Assembly: GCA_037783545.1 (NCBI GenBank)
Contig: JBBELK010000461.1
Location: forward strand, 1,240,001 to 1,304,000
Direction of reading: 5' to 3'
From: Henricia sp. BOLD:AAB3569
Lineage: Eukaryota > Echinodermata > Asteroidea > Spinulosida > Echinasteridae
Length of the DNA: 64,000 nt
The stretch's first letter is position 1; the number at the start of each line of letters is the position of its first letter. Below the pieces are notes generated by a model that saw only the letters and a list, made by a program, of their open reading frames with translations, searched no databases and had not been told where the DNA came from. A program made the translations under genes and the position numbers. Of this stretch, positions 10,701-25,700 are shown piece by piece.

Positions 10701-13700
10701 AGGCACCAGCTGAGCGATCTTGCGACAGCTGCTAACACAAGCAATGCTGCCCTCGTACATGTACCGGTACACGTATGTACGTACAGAAGCAAGAAACGAT
10801 TGCAAACGTGCGTCATCTTGACCTTGCCCTTGTTTATCGGCGCATTGATAATGACCAAGATTCCTTCCGGAGTTACAAAACAGATTATAAACACTGTTTA
10901 CATTTGAAAAGGTAAAAGCGGATACAATTACAGATTCAGCATTTTTATTGAAATCTTGCCGCATCTCGATTCGGGTCAATAGTACCGACTACTGAATTGT
11001 GCATTATGCACATGTGTGGGCCGTTTTGCATGTTTCAATCGCACTGGTTTAAATGAATTACATCTTGTCAGTTTCTGGTACATGTACATTTACATCATCA
11101 AATTCTAATACGTTCAATTTTGAATGTTCTAATACTGTACGGGTAATTCTACACACGGTACCATGTAGGACATTGTACAATGAATAAACAAGTAGGTCGT
11201 TCAGACGAGGGGCTATCTCTGAAGCTACATGTAGTTCTACCCCAAACTCGTTAAAACGCAATTTAGCTCTACCTCTGGGGCTAGCTCCGGGGCTAGCCCT
11301 CCCCAAATTTAGCCCCAAAAATTTGTGGGGCTAGTCCCACTTTCAGCACAGCGGGGTTTATTTTATGACTTACATGTAGCTCCACCTTTATTTACTGACT
11401 GAACGCAACTGACCTCGCTCTGTGGCCAATGTTAATATGCTATCAAATTTGACCACATTTTACATGTAGCTCCTCTGAAACTGTAGCTCCGGAGTTATTA
11501 TCACTGTTTGAACGGAGGACATTTTGGACTAACTCACTTTAGCTCTAGCAAACCCCCGCTGAGTCCGTTAATTGGATTGGGGCTAAAAAAAGTAGCCCCT
11601 TCGTCTGAACATAACCAAATAGACCCTTTGCACAGGCGGCAATGACAGGGGGCAGTCACATTGTCACCGTGCGACATGCACGAGTAGGAACTTTGTGAAT
11701 CTATTGTCACATCATTTAAATATGACAACCTGCCCACTGTCATGGCTGCCCATGCAAAGGTTCTATAATGTTGCAAATGACAATTCAAAGAAATGAAACC
11801 ACTCATTAGCGTGTATGTTTATACCCAGCATCCTAAAAGCCTGTATAGAATTAGAAATTGACCTTTTAATACTGGTATATGATTGATTTGCACAGCCAAC
11901 CAAGAGCAGCAGTAATAAGGTCATAGACATTGCTGGCATGACTTTATAAATAAACTGAGCATCATCCCATCAGAGCCACTGGAATCATAATTTATTAGGC
12001 CCATTGACCTAATCCAGTTATCTTGTATTGCACCCAGGCCTACCACTCTGCAGTGCAACTTTTGATACTCTGTGTTGACCCTTTTCACCTCAAGTGACTT
12101 TTTACAGTGGTGATTAGTTTATATCGCCCCCTGATCCCTGATGGATCTTAAAACCCATGGGTGTGTTCACACACTGTACAAAACCAGTCCAACTTTGGTT
12201 CAGCTCAAAAACGGTCTAAATGTACATGTAGGCCTATTTCTAAATTGTGTCTGGGTGGTCTACATGTTTGTACATGTATGGTACTGTACAATGTATGTAG
12301 CTACATGTACCGTTGACACAATTTTGGCTGGTAATCCATTTGTGCGAAGCAAATTGCAATTTGTGCTGAGCAAATTTCTAAGCAAAATTGGCCCCAGATA
12401 CTGGTAGTGTGCATCATTTTAATCCTAGTTGGCAATTTTTAAACTATAATGGCAAAATTTAAACATGATATTGATAGCAAAACATTTAAACATGGTGGGA
12501 GGTGGCGAATAAAAAGGTTATATGTGACCCGCTCTGCAAAAAAGGGTCTTAAGTCGCGCTGGCTAGTATTCTTTTTGCGACCATAAAAAGAAATCTGTGG
12601 CATTTCTACGCTCATTAAAATACCTAAACACAAAAGAAATTCCAGGCGTAACTCGGACATTCCAGGGGGAACACAGACATTCCAGGCGGTATCTGGGCAC
12701 CGCCAGGAATTTCCATTGTGTTTTGGTATATTATTGAGCGTGGATTTGCAAAAAGAATACTAGCCAGCGCGACTTAAGACCCTTTTTTGCAGAGCGGGTC
12801 ACATATAGATTGGAAAACACTTGACTAACTAATGTATACTTGCCTTCACGACATAACATGGTTTTTTAAGCCGTTGGGTTAAAAACCACTCAGTATGCAT
12901 CTGATAAAGTCCAGGTACTAGATACATACTGCATACACTAAACCAGCAAAAACACTGTTAAACCAGTAAACTATAAACTCTTGAACAATTTGTAATGGCC
13001 CCATCATTTATTCATTAGCCTCGAGCTAAAGGGCTTTATTAATTTCCACACCAGCAAAGATTGGAGTTAATTTATTGAAACTGTGAGAACCTAAACAGAT
13101 GTAGACCATGATTATATGGTAGGCTTGTGAACTACGGTACCAGTTCGTCCTATTGTACAATTGGATCAAAAAGTCGACTGCCTCTTGCTTTTCCCCTCAA
13201 GCTTTTAATTTTGGCACAACAAAAAAAAAGTACCTGAACCAACTCCCAAAAAAAATGGCAGTATTAGGCCTACATATATACAAATTTCCATACATGTATG
13301 TTACCAAAAGATGTCTGAGCTGTGTGTAATTGAAAACCCGGTCATCCCTACAGCATTCTCAGAAATGGTATAGTCCCTGTCATGAAGCCTGTGTGCTAAT
13401 GGGTTTCAGTTGGAACAGGGGTGCGGCTGGGAACCTTCCATTGGAGGTGATAGGGGTGGATTACATACAGAGGGGTTTGTGTATTGCACAGAGATGCCAA
13501 CACAATTGTTTCAGCCAATGACGATCAGTATTGTGACATAATTAAAGAATGCATAGCTTCAAATGTGGGGTTTAAATAGGGCTTGGGTGTTAAGTTACAA
13601 AATTTCGCGTTCTCATTCCGTACACTTTCAAGGATATCGTCCAAAAACCACCGATGTTTTGTAAACTAATTTATCCGGTTCCATACAGTGCAGTAATTAG

Positions 13701-16700
13701 GCCGACGCCAACCTTTTTGCTTTCACATACAAATTGGAAATTTTCTGTTTTCTTCCCATGGACAGTAATTTGGGGAGGTATTTTATATGATTGTCAGATT
13801 AAAACGAAATCCATTTCTGGAAAAATCGGAATACTCTCCATCAAATACCTAGCATGTAATAGAGGGCATTTCAGTTTTGTGGATTTGTGAGACTGAGAGC
13901 AAAGGTTAATAAACTGAAAGGTTTCATTTTGATCGGGTCCTTTCACTTTCTGCACATTTTACAACCCAACAAACCCACTCATACTTCCAAATGCTGGCTG
14001 TAAACGACGTCCCTGGAGAGAAACAGAAGTGAAGAATTTTTCCTCTGTTCTAACCCTTCACCAATAATTCCCTCAGCACATTACTGTAACAGCATTCCCC
14101 CTAGGTTTTGTGTCAGCGCTACATGCTCCAGGGATACAACTTGTTGGCCTTTGAGGTCATAGGGCAGCGAAACCCAAAATAGACTGGATCAGTCAAAGGC
14201 CACAGGTTTGTTATTGCAGGATTGTGCCAGCTTGTACAAGTAGCACTAGTTTGGTGGAGTAATCTCAAAATATGATTTTTATGATGTGAGTCTTTCTATA
14301 AATTAGGGGTCCAAAAGTGTGACATTTAGTGTCCCCCGTTACACTTAATGTGTTATTTTTAGTACAAAAATCATTAAAATGGTTTTTAAACCATTTTGTA
14401 TGAATTGTACTTTATGTACGAGATGGAAAGTATTTAAAGAATGTGTCCTGAATTTACAAAAAACAAGATGTAAAATGAAACGGTGGACACCAACATTGGA
14501 CCCCTAATTTATAGAAAGACCCATTTAGCCTATATTCATATTTTTTCAATATTAAATGGTTCAATCTGTTGCCTAGAATTTTAAAAAAAATGAGTAGTTA
14601 GAAAATTGGTATTATGTGTAGTTGTGAAATTTGTTGCCTGGGCAGGCAATAGGAAAGTTTAACTAGTCCCTAGAGACACATGAAGTGGGAGGGTCAGCTG
14701 GAGTTTCTGGTTTTTGTGGATTTGCTTGTCAAGACACAGTGCTTGAATACTCTCTTGGGCATCATTCAAAAGAGCACTTTTATTTTAGAAATGGCAATCA
14801 CAGAGTCTTTTAACCCCATGTCACTCCAGAATCTTGATGATTTTTTGCCTAAAAACATTTTTCAGGAAGGCGAGATGGATCTTATGAACATCAAAACTGA
14901 CTTGACCCTCACAACTAATGATGTATGTAGGCCTACAGTGAATGTTGGTGAATTTTGCATTTCTTGGTGTAAATTTTGCAATTTAGTCAAAGCTCTGTAA
15001 TGTTTGCTCCGTTTTGAAGCAAGACAACACAAATTTAAAATTAACTGCACAATAAATGCACTATCCAATCGGACATCTTTGAGAAATTAGTCAACTCAGT
15101 TTTTTAATCAATTTACTTAAAGCTTTTTAAGTCTGGACAGACTTTGGGGGCCTACATGTACTTAAAAGAAAAAAGTGGCACACATCCAACCAGTCGCAGT
15201 AAAGGAAACGTATCTTTGTAAGGAATGAATTTTGACAGAATGTCGCCATCCATGGAATGATTTCATCATCTGCTAGTGTCATTGCCAAGTTTTTACATTG
15301 CATGGTTGAGGAGAAGGTGTTTATGAGGCACAACAAATACACACTTAGTACCACAAAAGCAATCAGGCATAAAATAACATGCTAATTCACAGTCGCCTAA
15401 TCCAAAATGCAATGAAATGCACCAGTAAACACATTGCCATTTGCTGCTGTCTCTGCCTAAGCAAAATGCTAAGAAAAATGCTGAAAATGTATGAGCTTTG
15501 AAATTGATTTGCTTTATTTCAAAGGCAATTTGTCCACCCTGGTTGCAGCCAGACCATGGTCTAAATTATCTTTTCTTTTTACCTTTCCTTTCTTTTTTTG
15601 CCCTCAAAAATTAGGACATGATTGAGGTTTGTTAATTTGATTTTTGAATTCATTATTTTGCATTCATTATTTTGCAATATTGGCATGCAGATTTGTGCAT
15701 TTTATTGTTTTGTTTCATTTCGTCATTTTTTTCCCTCCACAACAGTGAACATTTGGTTGCAATTTTTGGCAGTTTTAGTTCGTAGTGTTTGTTTATAATG
15801 TTGAACACGCAGTGCCATCCGATTTTACACTCGTTACAGTGTGTTTTAATGTATTGTATGATTAATTTGTACATGCTACGCATCTGTATATCCTTTTATT
15901 CAATTTCCCCTGCTTTGACTAATTTGTATTGATTAGTAGAGAGCATGTCGCATTATTTGCATACCCTTACTCATCTGACCAGACGTGACCAAGTCCTTCC
16001 TTCATTTCCTCCCATCCATCCATTGCTATCCTGCCTGCTGTGCTGCAGTGACTGGTGCAAGTCTTCAGATCTCGTGTGTAATGTTGCAGCTTTGTACAGT
16101 TTATATATGTTTGAAAAATGTTGAGGTACACATGTTTTAAACTAGGCATGTAGTGAATAAAAAAATATGGACCGTATGTATTTAAATACATTTTGAATAA
16201 AATGCAAAAATCTAAGATGACTCTTTTTTAAAGATGACTCTTTTTTTAAATTTTTATTATTATAGTAAGAGAGGCCTACACATACTTTTGGTCTATTTGT
16301 ATTTGGTTAGTGTGATCCAGCGTTTGCCCTTAACTTTTTTCCCAACTGGCCAACAGGGCCAGTTGGCTTAAGTCTTCACTGGCCCGTCGGCATTTCAAGT
16401 GGCCCGGTTAACATTTCTGGTTGTTCTTTTTACACACAGTCGACCTTTAATGTTTGCAATAACCATATTTGAGTGAATAAATTAGGAAAATTTGGTAGTC
16501 ATTAAGGTTCTCCCCAGTACAAGTTTTATTTCAACTGGACAGCCGGACCATTTGGGGAGGCTTTTCAGCTGGCCCGAGACGATTTCAACTGTCATTTGGC
16601 CAACGGACCAGTGCTAATTCGAACGCTGTGATCCCTGGCCTAAACTTATGCACGTTAGCCTACTGTACTACATCGTGTACAAAAACATAAAAGTAAAAAA

Positions 16701-19700
16701 TGTAGGCTACATTTTACTATTTTGTATACGTAGTTGACGGATACTACTGTTGGTGAGATGACTTCACAGCCTTGGTCATGATTATTGAAATTGTCATTAG
16801 CATAAAAATATAAATCTACATATCTTAATAAATGTTACTAAAATTTGTACATGTACATGTATGACTATATGTAGGAACATGACTATTTAAAGCTACTGTA
16901 CTCCTAGCATGATTTTCATGTGGCCTTTTTTAGTTTTAGCGGTGTTTGGGAAAACTACGGATTGCGTTTGCATCTATGACCCTGTTCTCACTAGAGAAAT
17001 CGCTTCGTTCGACGATGATTCGACGAAGAGTTTTCCTGATGTGAATGCACGCCTCTTCATTCGACAAAGATATCGCTTCATTCGACGAAGACATCGATTC
17101 ATTCGATGAAGCAAATTTGTAATGAGAACGCTCCCTTCATTCGACAAAGCTTACATGTAGCAGCAATTTGGCAGGCCTGGTTGCACAAGCGCGTTGTGTA
17201 CCAAGCGCCCAGCAAGCATTGTTTTTGATGCACGACTGGAAAACCACACAGTGTGTCTAGATGCGTGACGCGCATGTACGACCTCCCACAGCTTCATTCG
17301 ATCTTCATTAGCGGTCGCTTATAATGTGTGATATGGGAACGCACGTTTCATTATAAACTACATGTAATGATGATTAACTAATCTTCGTCGAACGAACCGA
17401 TTTCTTTAGTGAGAACGGGGTCTAAGTTTCTGTGAATTTTATCAAAACATTACATATTTCAAAATGGAACCTGAAATCGTCCAGACAGAGGAAACTGTGG
17501 CAGTATATGACCTACTGTACATGCCTTTAGAGGGCCTCCTCACTTGACTGATGCATAACAAATGACCACAAGTGACCAGAGGCCATAGCATGAGGCAGCC
17601 TTTCTCTCCTTTTCGCAATAAATCATTCAAGCATCACAGAATTCCATACCTGAGCTAAGGTCAAATACTTGTAGACATCATGTCATGTAGGACAGGAAAG
17701 GAGGTTTTACTCTGCATTCACAGTGAGCTTAATCTTGTAAAAATTACCCGGATTACTTGATAAAATTCCAGATTGGTAATTTTTCTACGCATTCCCTCAT
17801 TAGCCGTGTCCGCATTGGACTTGTTTTTTGGGAGGTTTTACCAAAACGGTGGTGAAAAAAAAAATGGCTAAATTTTACTGCTGTCCGCATTTGGACTTTT
17901 TGACAAGGTAAAATTTTACAAATTTTACCGTGGGAGAGCATGCGCAGTGTCTCTTGCAGTTTGACCTTCACGGCCTGGACGTACATGTACGCTTCCCGGA
18001 CGTACGCTTTTACCCACTTGCTGTGTCTGCATTGGACTTTTTGTCTCAGGAAAAGTTTCCTGGTCAATTTTTCTGTGCAGAAGTTGGCCCGGAAAAGTAA
18101 CTGCTGGACTTGGGAGAAGTTACTCGGAGGAAAACGTCCTGGGCTGTCCGCATTGGACTTAATATGGGAAAAGTACCCATTGTCTCGGTAAGTTTTCCCC
18201 AAAAAAGTCAAATGCGGACAGGCCTTAAGTAAAAAGAGACTTAAAGATACATTGCAAATAAAAATGTTTAATTTGCCACGAGGCAGCCCCCTTGAACAAG
18301 GAATTTTCTATTAGAATCTCGCATAAACCATTTTAAAACCACACATTTTGAGCTTTGCGGTATCCTAAGAGTATCCTGCAGGATAGATGTACCTACATGT
18401 AGATACAAGATCTGCTATTAAATCTACTGGTACTAAAACCATAACAAACCTGCTCACATATTATTGATTTTGCGTATTGAACTGCATTATACCAGTACGG
18501 TAGAACATGATCATAGTTTGTTTTACCTCGTCAATGTACCGGTACATGTACGTTACAGAGCAATGGCAATTTCAAGCAGAACATTTAATGGCCGATACGT
18601 AAGATCACTCTCAAGGGTGAAATTTATATTTTCAGGGCGAGAACTTTACGATAGCAAGCGAGGCAAATGTCTTCAATGCCCCTTGCCAACTGCCTCAGTG
18701 CCCCTTTTGCAAATTGATACAAATGTATAATTTACAGATAAAGCTTTTTAATTAATAGCATTGCAATTTGCTGTTTGAATGAGAGCAAGCCCAAAGTGCA
18801 TAAATATGTTCGTCTTGGCCAAGCATCACACATGTACATGTATGCTGTTGCTAGACATGTTTTAATACTAGCCAGGCCACACCCAGGCAGTCGACCACGG
18901 CAGACATAATGCGCCACCTCCGCTGTGTACATGTACAAGATGCACACAGTACGAGCAATGTATGCCATGCAGGTTTCTCCACAAAGTATGTTATTAAGAG
19001 CATACCTTTCTTGCACATTAAACTTACACTTCATTGGGTGCAGAGTAAAATGTATGCTCGGGTTTGTTCAAGCTCAAAAGCCCAGAGGCGGTGGCTGGCT
19101 GTGTGTGACATTTGCAAGAATATATCTCTGCTCTTAACCTCAGGGTGACCCTGCATAACCACATGCATAATCCTTGGCCCTGTCTCTCCATCATTCATAT
19201 GCAAACGGATTACAATAGGAATCACTTACAAGTGGAAACGGGGCTGAGGGTGCACACATAAGTTGAGGATTAAGGACGCCTGTAGCTTGTCGCATTATTA
19301 ATGAGATGCAGTATTTAGCATCAACGGTGAGAGGAGCGTGCACAGATCACATTTATGAATAGGGATGGGAATTTATAGTTGATTCAGAAACCGGTTTGCA
19401 ATTCTTTCAAGTGTTGGTTTAATAACCGTTCGGCCGACACTAAAGATTGTTGCTGGTGTTAATAGATGCATGTGCAACATACACAATACCCCTAGGCCCC
19501 CAAAATAATTGGGTTTCGTTTAAACGTTCTGCAAAACCCGTTTTTAAATTTTTTTTCTTCTTCTGGTTAACCGGTTAAACGGCCCATCCCTATTGAACGC
19601 ATAATTTTTCCCATGAGTGTTGAGATATTGATACCATGTCAATTGGCATATTTTTCGCATTACATGTACTCTGAAGTTTTGCACTCCCAAGCCACATATT

Positions 19701-22700
19701 TCCATGGATATCAATTAAAAAAACACCAATGTTTTGCAATCCTATTTATAATCTGGTTACATAAAACAGTGCAGTGATTACACCATCATTTTTGCTTCTG
19801 CATCCAAATTGGAGATTGCAAAATTCCTATTTTCTCCCCATGGATACATTAGAATGAAATTCATATTGTAGAAAATCTGAACAACCTCCTTGAAATACAT
19901 ACATGTACAATGTAGCACACATAATTGTATGACACATGATATAGGAATATGCATTGATATTAAAAGACTCGCCTCGTTTGTACGTATCCAGCTTACATGG
20001 GGCATTTTGTTGATCAGTACTACAGCAAAATGAGTCATGAATATTAATAAGGAGAGCAAGCCAAGAATACGATTACAATGTCCATGGCTTGCGACCACTA
20101 TGGAGTGACTCACACAAACACTGCGTCATACATTCATTTCTTTTTCATTTCTTTCAATGACCTTATTGCTAGGCTATGAATCAGACCTTAAGATTTAATT
20201 ATCGATTTTGATTAATTTCTTTGCCTCAAAATGATGTCAAATATGTTTTAAGACTTTTTTTATATATTTACATTCGTGTTTTCAATACCGGTATGAATAA
20301 GAATTAAAAGAAATATATTAATTCAAGCTGCAAAATATCAAAGAGATATCCGAATGATTTTTTTGTAAAGCTAAGCTTAAAGGACAGCCTCGTCAGCAAT
20401 GCGCGCGCCAAATTCTTGCCACGAAATACGCAGCTCCATAGCAAAGGCATGGAGCTGCATATTTCGTGGCACGAATTTGGCGCGCGCGCATTGCTGACGA
20501 GCCTGTGCCTTTAAGTTTAAATTAAATGCCCATTGTATCATCTGTAGATGAAACATTTTATTAATACCTGAAGCGTGCAGAATTTTAGCAACATTTAACC
20601 TCAAGATGCAGCAATGTTTTGGAAAACTCTTAAAATCCGTCTATGAATGTCCAGGCTTATTTTCTAAAAAACACCTAGAGTTGTTAATTTCCCACACAAA
20701 ACTTTAAAAATGAATCCAGTTTTATACTAAATTTATTAATTTGATTTTAAAAATTCAAGTTTTTATATTATATTTACTCAAATATAATAATACCATAGCA
20801 CAATTTTGCAAGTCCCAACGTCTTTTAAATTAGCATATATCATTAATGCAGTATATGGGCATCTGAAAACCATTACCCCTTCTTACTATGTATGTACATG
20901 TGCTCAGAATACACGGGGAATACACAGGTAATATAAAGCCAGTGCATTCAAGTGTAAGTTAGCCGACCATCTGGTCAACAATTCTGGCTTTTCAATTGTC
21001 CCATTTTTTTCGTCTTGGATTTCACACATACTGTCAATTTCACTTTATAGGCAGATATAAACAGCCAACGTTGTTACATTTCATATGTTAAAAACACCAA
21101 GTCTAGACCAGGCAGTGATGAAATCGACAGCCGGGCAAATTAAGTTTGGGGGGAAAAACTGAATTGGGTGTCTATTTACACAAGAGAGGAGGCGGCGTAA
21201 GGTTGAATTTTGACTAGAAATGTGACGAGCGCCATTCTGTGAACAAGCTTGGTATAGCACATTGGGTGCGTGGAATCATACCTGGTTAATTACAGATGTG
21301 TTAGGTTACAGTTTCAGTAAGATAAAACCTTTAGGAGTGTAATTTGTAAGCGTATATTTGCTCAGATGGAAAAATGAATGACCTGCGTGACCTACATACA
21401 TGGATAGTTTTGATAAACATGTGCATACAATTTGCAGATCTGCTACGAAATATCTTGTTTCATGTGGCTTTTAACCTTTAAATAGAGCCTTTGCATCGGC
21501 GGCCATGACAGGAGTCGGGTGTTCATATTAAAATTATGTGACTTACAACCATACTGCATTAACGTATGTTGTGACTGCCCCTGTCATGGCCACCTACATG
21601 TATGCTTTTCAGCATAAATTTACACAATGTAGGTCCCAAGCCATAGATACAATAAACAAGTAATTTGAGCCATTATTGTCACATTGCATGCGATGATAAA
21701 TGTAAATTGTTTGACACTTTACCCCCTCTTAAATCAATAAAAGGTAGTCAGTGTGTCTTAAACTTGCTGACTTGTGGACAGCGCCCCTACCATTGCTCAG
21801 AGTGCTGTCATGAATGTGAAAAAGTGGGCCTATAGTCAAACTATGAATTTAGAGTTAATTGGGAAACGAAACATACATGTACAATCGAAAATTCTAGCAG
21901 AATATTGCTTGTAGTGTTCGTTATGCAGAAATGCAAATGTTTACACATGAACGTACCGGTATGTTTGCCAATAGGGCTACACTGTACGTGTGTATAATGA
22001 GCTGTCCAAATCCTATGGAAATGTCCATTCAATGATATACTAGACATACAAGCAAATTTGCATATTGATGTTTTCCCACACAAATGTTCATTCATCTTCA
22101 GGGATTTATTTTGCCTTGCTTTGTGTGATCACATCATCATCACTGGACAAACGTCTGATTTATGTCAGCTCAATGAATAATCAATGTCCTGCAAGGTCAC
22201 CGTGCCTACCAGCTGCCACTAAACGTTGGCTATAAGCCGCTGTCTGTCTGCGCATGCAGGAACGCCTCTCGCTCTGCATCAATTGTCCTCAGGGTGGTAA
22301 TTGCACTCTAGTTTGATAATGTATGCAAATGAGATGCAGATGAGTCACTAACAGTCATGCTGGGATAATTGCAAAGCATAGAAATACTTACACTGTGAAA
22401 ACTGGTGTTAAATTAACATCAGTGGTGTTGTCTTATATACATGTAGATACCGAGTCTACTGTTAAAATTTAACACCATGGGTGTTAGTTTGTATTCCTCA
22501 ATTGGAATAAATGCATTATTTTTAACACCAAGCTTGGTATCTATATAGGACTGCTCCACTCGCACTGGTGTTAATTTAACACCACTGTTTTTGCAGTGTA
22601 GGTATAAAATTATACACTTTTGTGCTACATGTATGTGCTCAACAAAGAATACTACAATATTTATACTGTAACCACAAGGCCATCAGTTACAAAAGAAATG

Positions 22701-25700
22701 AGTGTGCGCACACTTTTCTAAAAGGCGCCCTCATTGTGAATGTACATGTAACTGTAGGCCCCCTGTGGTATCGTCGCTCCGTTATCTGTGCAGTGTAGGC
22801 AAGGAACCAGCATGGTGACATTGCACAATCTTATTTTCTGGGAACATGATTAATAGTCATGTGTATGGGTTTATGGTAACACCATGGGAATCTCTTTTGT
22901 ATAATGTGTGGTTCTGAAAAGAACCGGTGAGTGTGAACTCAACGTTTCAAACAGTGTGCTCTGTTCATCTTATAATTTACATTATCAATCACACATGGAG
23001 ATAACGCAACTTGTAACAGTTTTTCAATTCTGTAGTCTCTCTCTAAAACAGTCCATCTTCTGTAAATTGTTGGTGTCCTATCTTCATCTATTCTGGTTGT
23101 GATTGCCACAAAAGACACCTGTCCATGGGTCTACCATGCCCATTAATCTCAAGGTCCAGCCTCCTTTCACCATAAGAGTGCCACCAATAATTGTGGTTAC
23201 AGCACAGCTTGGATGATTAGGTTTTCATTGTGGTCATGCAAAGTACCTACCCTGGGCTTTAGGAATAAAGAATTAAGCCATTGGATTCCGCATTCAGAAG
23301 ATTTGGTCAGACTTTAGCCTTATGGGAGCTCTCCTCCTTGAAAATATCCTCCCCAATTGTAATCCAAATTTAATTTACATGTAAATGACCGTTCAGAAAT
23401 TCTCATGAAGTTGCATTATGGTGGAGCCAAATATTCACAGGTTTATGGGCTTTATACAACATTTCAGAATATTCCGATTATAACCTTTTTTCTTTTTATT
23501 ACAAAAGCAGACCAATCTATCCTTGCCTTTTAAAGCAGTTTTAATGGAATGGAATAGATGCTGAGCATGAATAGATGTTGAGATAAATGATGCTGAGCAT
23601 GAATAGAATGCTAGAGCATTTTGAGTCTGCAACTTGCAAGCACTCAAACATCCCATGTTACGATGTCAGCATTTGTATTTAATGCTTCAGGAAAAACCAC
23701 TTGACAATATTTTAAACTGACAACAATAAATATGGTTTTTACAAGATAGTTGTCATGATGTTACCTACATTTTCACTAAGCACACACAATTGGTCACAAA
23801 GCAAATATTTTATGTAAAGATTGTAAATAAAAGCAGAGGCTCGTCAGCAATGCGCACGCTCCAAATTCGTGCCACGAAATATGCAGCTCCATGCCTTTGC
23901 TATGGAGCTGCGTATTTTATGGCACGAATTTGGCACGCACGCGTTGCTGACGAGCCTGTGCCTTTAATGTTCCCGATTACAGATAAAAAAAATAGTTTCA
24001 TTCTTAATACTATTTGCTACGCATGTTGTGTGTACATAAGTCATGAAATTAAACAAAAAAATTACTAGAACATGTACACGTACAATCATGGAGGTACATG
24101 TACCGGTATACCAGCAGCTGGCATTTGGTGGCGATCACATAAAACATGTAATTGTTCTGCCTCACTAAACTTCAATGGGAAATATCAAGACAGTAATTCT
24201 ATGTACAATATTGATTGCATTTACATGTGTGTTATATTAACCTAGATCTTCTTAGCTTAACGTTCAGGTTTGCAGGTACATGTACTGTCAAAGTGTGTAC
24301 AAAGACCATTGATGGGGGAACGGAAAAAGTGGCCTTTATGGACAGGTGGTCTTTCCAGTCAGGTTCATGGTGACCACTTAAACGGGTCTTTTACCTGCGC
24401 ATGTGGTCCATGTTAACTAATGAGGATTTGGGCATATTTAAGATTGATACCATGTTTAATTTTCGTTTTTTGAGTATCGGTTGTGAGAATGTGTTGCAAT
24501 TGCAAAACAATTTTGGCCACTATATCCAAATGTGCGATGGGCCACAGGAGACAATATGAGTGGTCACTAGTCGCATTAAGCAGGCGGTCACAACCAAATC
24601 TCAAGGTCTGATCCGGTGTCCCGCTCTCAGATGTTCCGCGTACTCAGATGTTCAGATGACCAAATATGGTAGCTTACGTCACGGAACGTCATGCGCACAG
24701 CGTATGTATTTATACCAGTTTAGGTGCAGTGCTGAGTTGATCAGCAGAATTCGCGCCATGTACGTACTTTGATGCGCGCAGATGTAGTGACATTTTTGCA
24801 AGATGGCAGCCGCGGACATGGCGGAGCGTTCATGTGGTTTCGCCGTATTTATAGAAAAAAAACGAAAACATAATTGATTACTTAAGCAAGGGGTCTTACG
24901 CAGCAGGGCTTTCTGAGAGTCAGAAGAGAGAAACACATGTACGATGAGGCCAGTAAGCACGCGGACACATTTACAAGGGGACAGTTTTACCTTTTACACC
25001 GGGACATCTGAGCACGCGGAACATCTGAGATCGTGCACGCAACGTGCTGAAATGTTCCGTGACGTCATCGGAACATCTGAGCACGCGGAACATCTGAGAC
25101 CGTGACACCGGGACCATTTTTGGTCCTGGAACCACTTACAAAACATCAGTGTAAACACGCTACCCGTGTAGCAAGAACTTAGTCAACAAATTAATTTGAA
25201 TGATTTGTTTTTGTTTGTGCAGAGTGGGCCTCACCCAGCTAGCCTTATTGCCCTACAGCAGATCGCTGACTTGGTACTCCCTCAGTCAAGATTCAATCAG
25301 ACCTCAATAGGAGGTGGGCTGGGACGCAGTGTTGCAGGTGGCCAGGGTAAGTACAAGAGTCGACCTCAAGTCATTGGTTCTTAACGGGAGACTTTGGGGG
25401 ACATACATGTAACGGTCCCATGTGAGCAGATCGCTGACTTGGTACTCCCTCAGTCAAGATTCAATCAGACCTCAATAGTAGGTGGGCTGGGACGCAGTGT
25501 TGCAGGTGGCCAGGGTAAGTACATGTACAAGAGTCCACCTCAAGTCATTGGTTCTTAACGGGAGACTTTGGGGGACATAACTGTCCCACGTGAGCAGATA
25601 CCGGTAGCTGACTTGGTACTCCCTCAGTCAAGATTCAATCAGACCTCAATAGGAGGTGGGCTGGGACCCAGTGTTGCAGGTGGCCAGGGTAAGTACAAGA

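Larger units (their letters stand above)
7723..25222 (+). other. Adducin intron 1 (17.5 kb)
   Basis: A gtaaga/cag intron. It carries at least a dozen foldback or dispersed elements, listed separately (7935, 8471, 9843, 10181, 11196, 11620, 12523, 13634, 14287, 16319, 16974, 17801, 19359, 19693, 20377, 21483, 22391, 23829, 24613). No other coding exon is recognised. The stretches 14530-16300 and 20520-21480 look like plain AT-rich intron. Confidence 0.8.

Noticed and set aside
10574..10979. Two overlapping minus-strand frames of 106 and 120 codons
   Set aside because: No known domain, no splice context and overlapping frames; they look like chance in intron 1.
17753..18211. 152-codon minus-strand frame
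   Set aside because: It lies almost wholly in a foldback element with several copies of the same TCCGCATTGGACTT word; no protein family is recognised.
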